Below, one piece after another: positions 31,362-31,570 of a stretch of DNA of 31,570 nucleotides. How positions within the stretch are numbered: position 1 is the first letter of the stretch; each line of letters begins with the position of its first letter. The DNA comes from UBA5734 sp964528645 (lineage in GTDB: Bacteria; Bacillota; Clostridia; Saccharofermentanales; UBA5734), in contig CAZGSR010000033.1 in NCBI GenBank assembly GCA_964528645.1, positions 1 to 31,570 of the forward strand, read 5' to 3'. The position numbers were made by a program, and so were the translations under genes. Under the pieces are notes generated by a model. It saw only the letters and a list, made by a program, of their open reading frames with translations, searched no databases and was not told the origin of the DNA.

Positions 31362-31570
31362 TTAAGATGCATTACATTCATTGTCAATATATTCTATCAT
31401 AGGATTAAATCTTATACCGTCAAATACGCCCCTTAGTAAAACATATAATTTTCTCATTTTATTTGAATTCTTTGATATCACAATTTTCATAAGTATTTTA
31501 ATAAGATATTTATAAGGTTCGGGTGTCATAACCACCTTTTTTCCGTTACACAAATTGCCAGACCTGTCTT
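31362..31570 (-). CDS. Partial glycosyltransferase C-terminus (probable GT2), cut by the window edge
   Basis: The frame is open from the window edge (31570) to a TAA at 31362-31364, giving at least 69 residues. The sequence (PEPYKYLIKILMKIVISKNS, then KLYVLLRGVFDGIRF) resembles the C-terminal amphipathic tail of rhamnosyl- and galactosyl-type GT2 proteins, where a basic helix pair ends in a DGxR motif. No catalytic motif is inside the window, so the call rests on the tail only. It is on the same strand as the GT4 gene and belongs to the same AT-rich locus. No internal start with a Shine-Dalgarno site is seen, which supports a truncated view of a longer gene. Confidence 0.55.
   Translation of the reverse strand, partial: DRSGNLCNGKKVVMTPEPYKYLIKILMKIVISKNSNKMRKLYVLLRGVFDGIRFNPMIEYIDNECNAS

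Noticed and set aside
1..31570. tRNA, rRNA, riboswitch or transposase genes
   Set aside because: No cloverleaf-like sequence ending in CCA, no rRNA segment, no recognisable riboswitch core and no transposase or integrase motif was found on either strand by eye.

Overview
The window looks like a chromosomal segment of a Clostridia-like Bacillota. The evidence is purine-rich GGAGG-type Shine-Dalgarno sites, TTGACA/TATAAT-type promoters, an RqcH, a lipobox-type solute-binding protein, a ruvC-ruvA-ruvB-queH operon, and two members of the long (~400 aa) PRPP synthetase family that I know from Clostridia. This placement comes from family resemblance, not from a marker gene. Most of the window is GC-rich with dense, overlapping genes. 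From about 26,735 to the end it becomes clearly AT-rich.

Layout: (1) 54-5046, minus strand: comEC-holA (8-nt overlap), then icd with its own strong promoter. (2) 5047-8946: an apparent insertion between engB and comEC. A 52-bp copy of the engB 3' end (5179-5230) and the real engB 3' end (8946-8997) flank a block holding a 52-bp tandem repeat array and a three-gene operon (GT-C membrane glycosyltransferase, GtrB-like polyprenyl-phosphate glycosyltransferase, GtrA-like translocase). (3) 8953-9564, engB. (4) 9710-13317, plus strand: two tandem divergent PRPP synthetases and a DUF616 glycosyltransferase-like protein. (5) 13336-16216, minus strand: a small surface-sugar group (SDR epimerase, GT2, small membrane protein, CBS-cupin fusion). 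A 36-bp perfect palindrome separates it from rqcH. (6) 16305-18813, plus strand: rqcH and a YhcH-family protein. (7) 18827-21715, minus strand: ruvC-ruvA-ruvB-queH. (8) 22105-26731, plus strand: a complete livJHMGF-type ABC importer, with a hairpin after the binding-protein gene. (9) 26786-31570: an AT-rich polysaccharide locus with GT2, a tviC/wbpP-like 4-epimerase, a tviB/wbpO-like 6-dehydrogenase, a GT4 and a GT2 fragment cut by the window edge.

How the genes work together: housekeeping information-processing genes (holA, comEC, engB, rqcH, ruvABC) alternate with three separate sets of cell-envelope glycan genes. The Gtr-type operon would charge a polyprenyl phosphate with a sugar, flip it and transfer it outside the membrane. 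The tviB/tviC pair would make UDP-HexNAc and the matching uronic acid for the GTs of the AT-rich locus. The most notable points are the engB-flanked Gtr cassette with its repeat array, the PRPP synthetase pair in which the first copy has a degraded motif, the CBS-cupin fusion, and the 36-bp palindrome between divergent genes.
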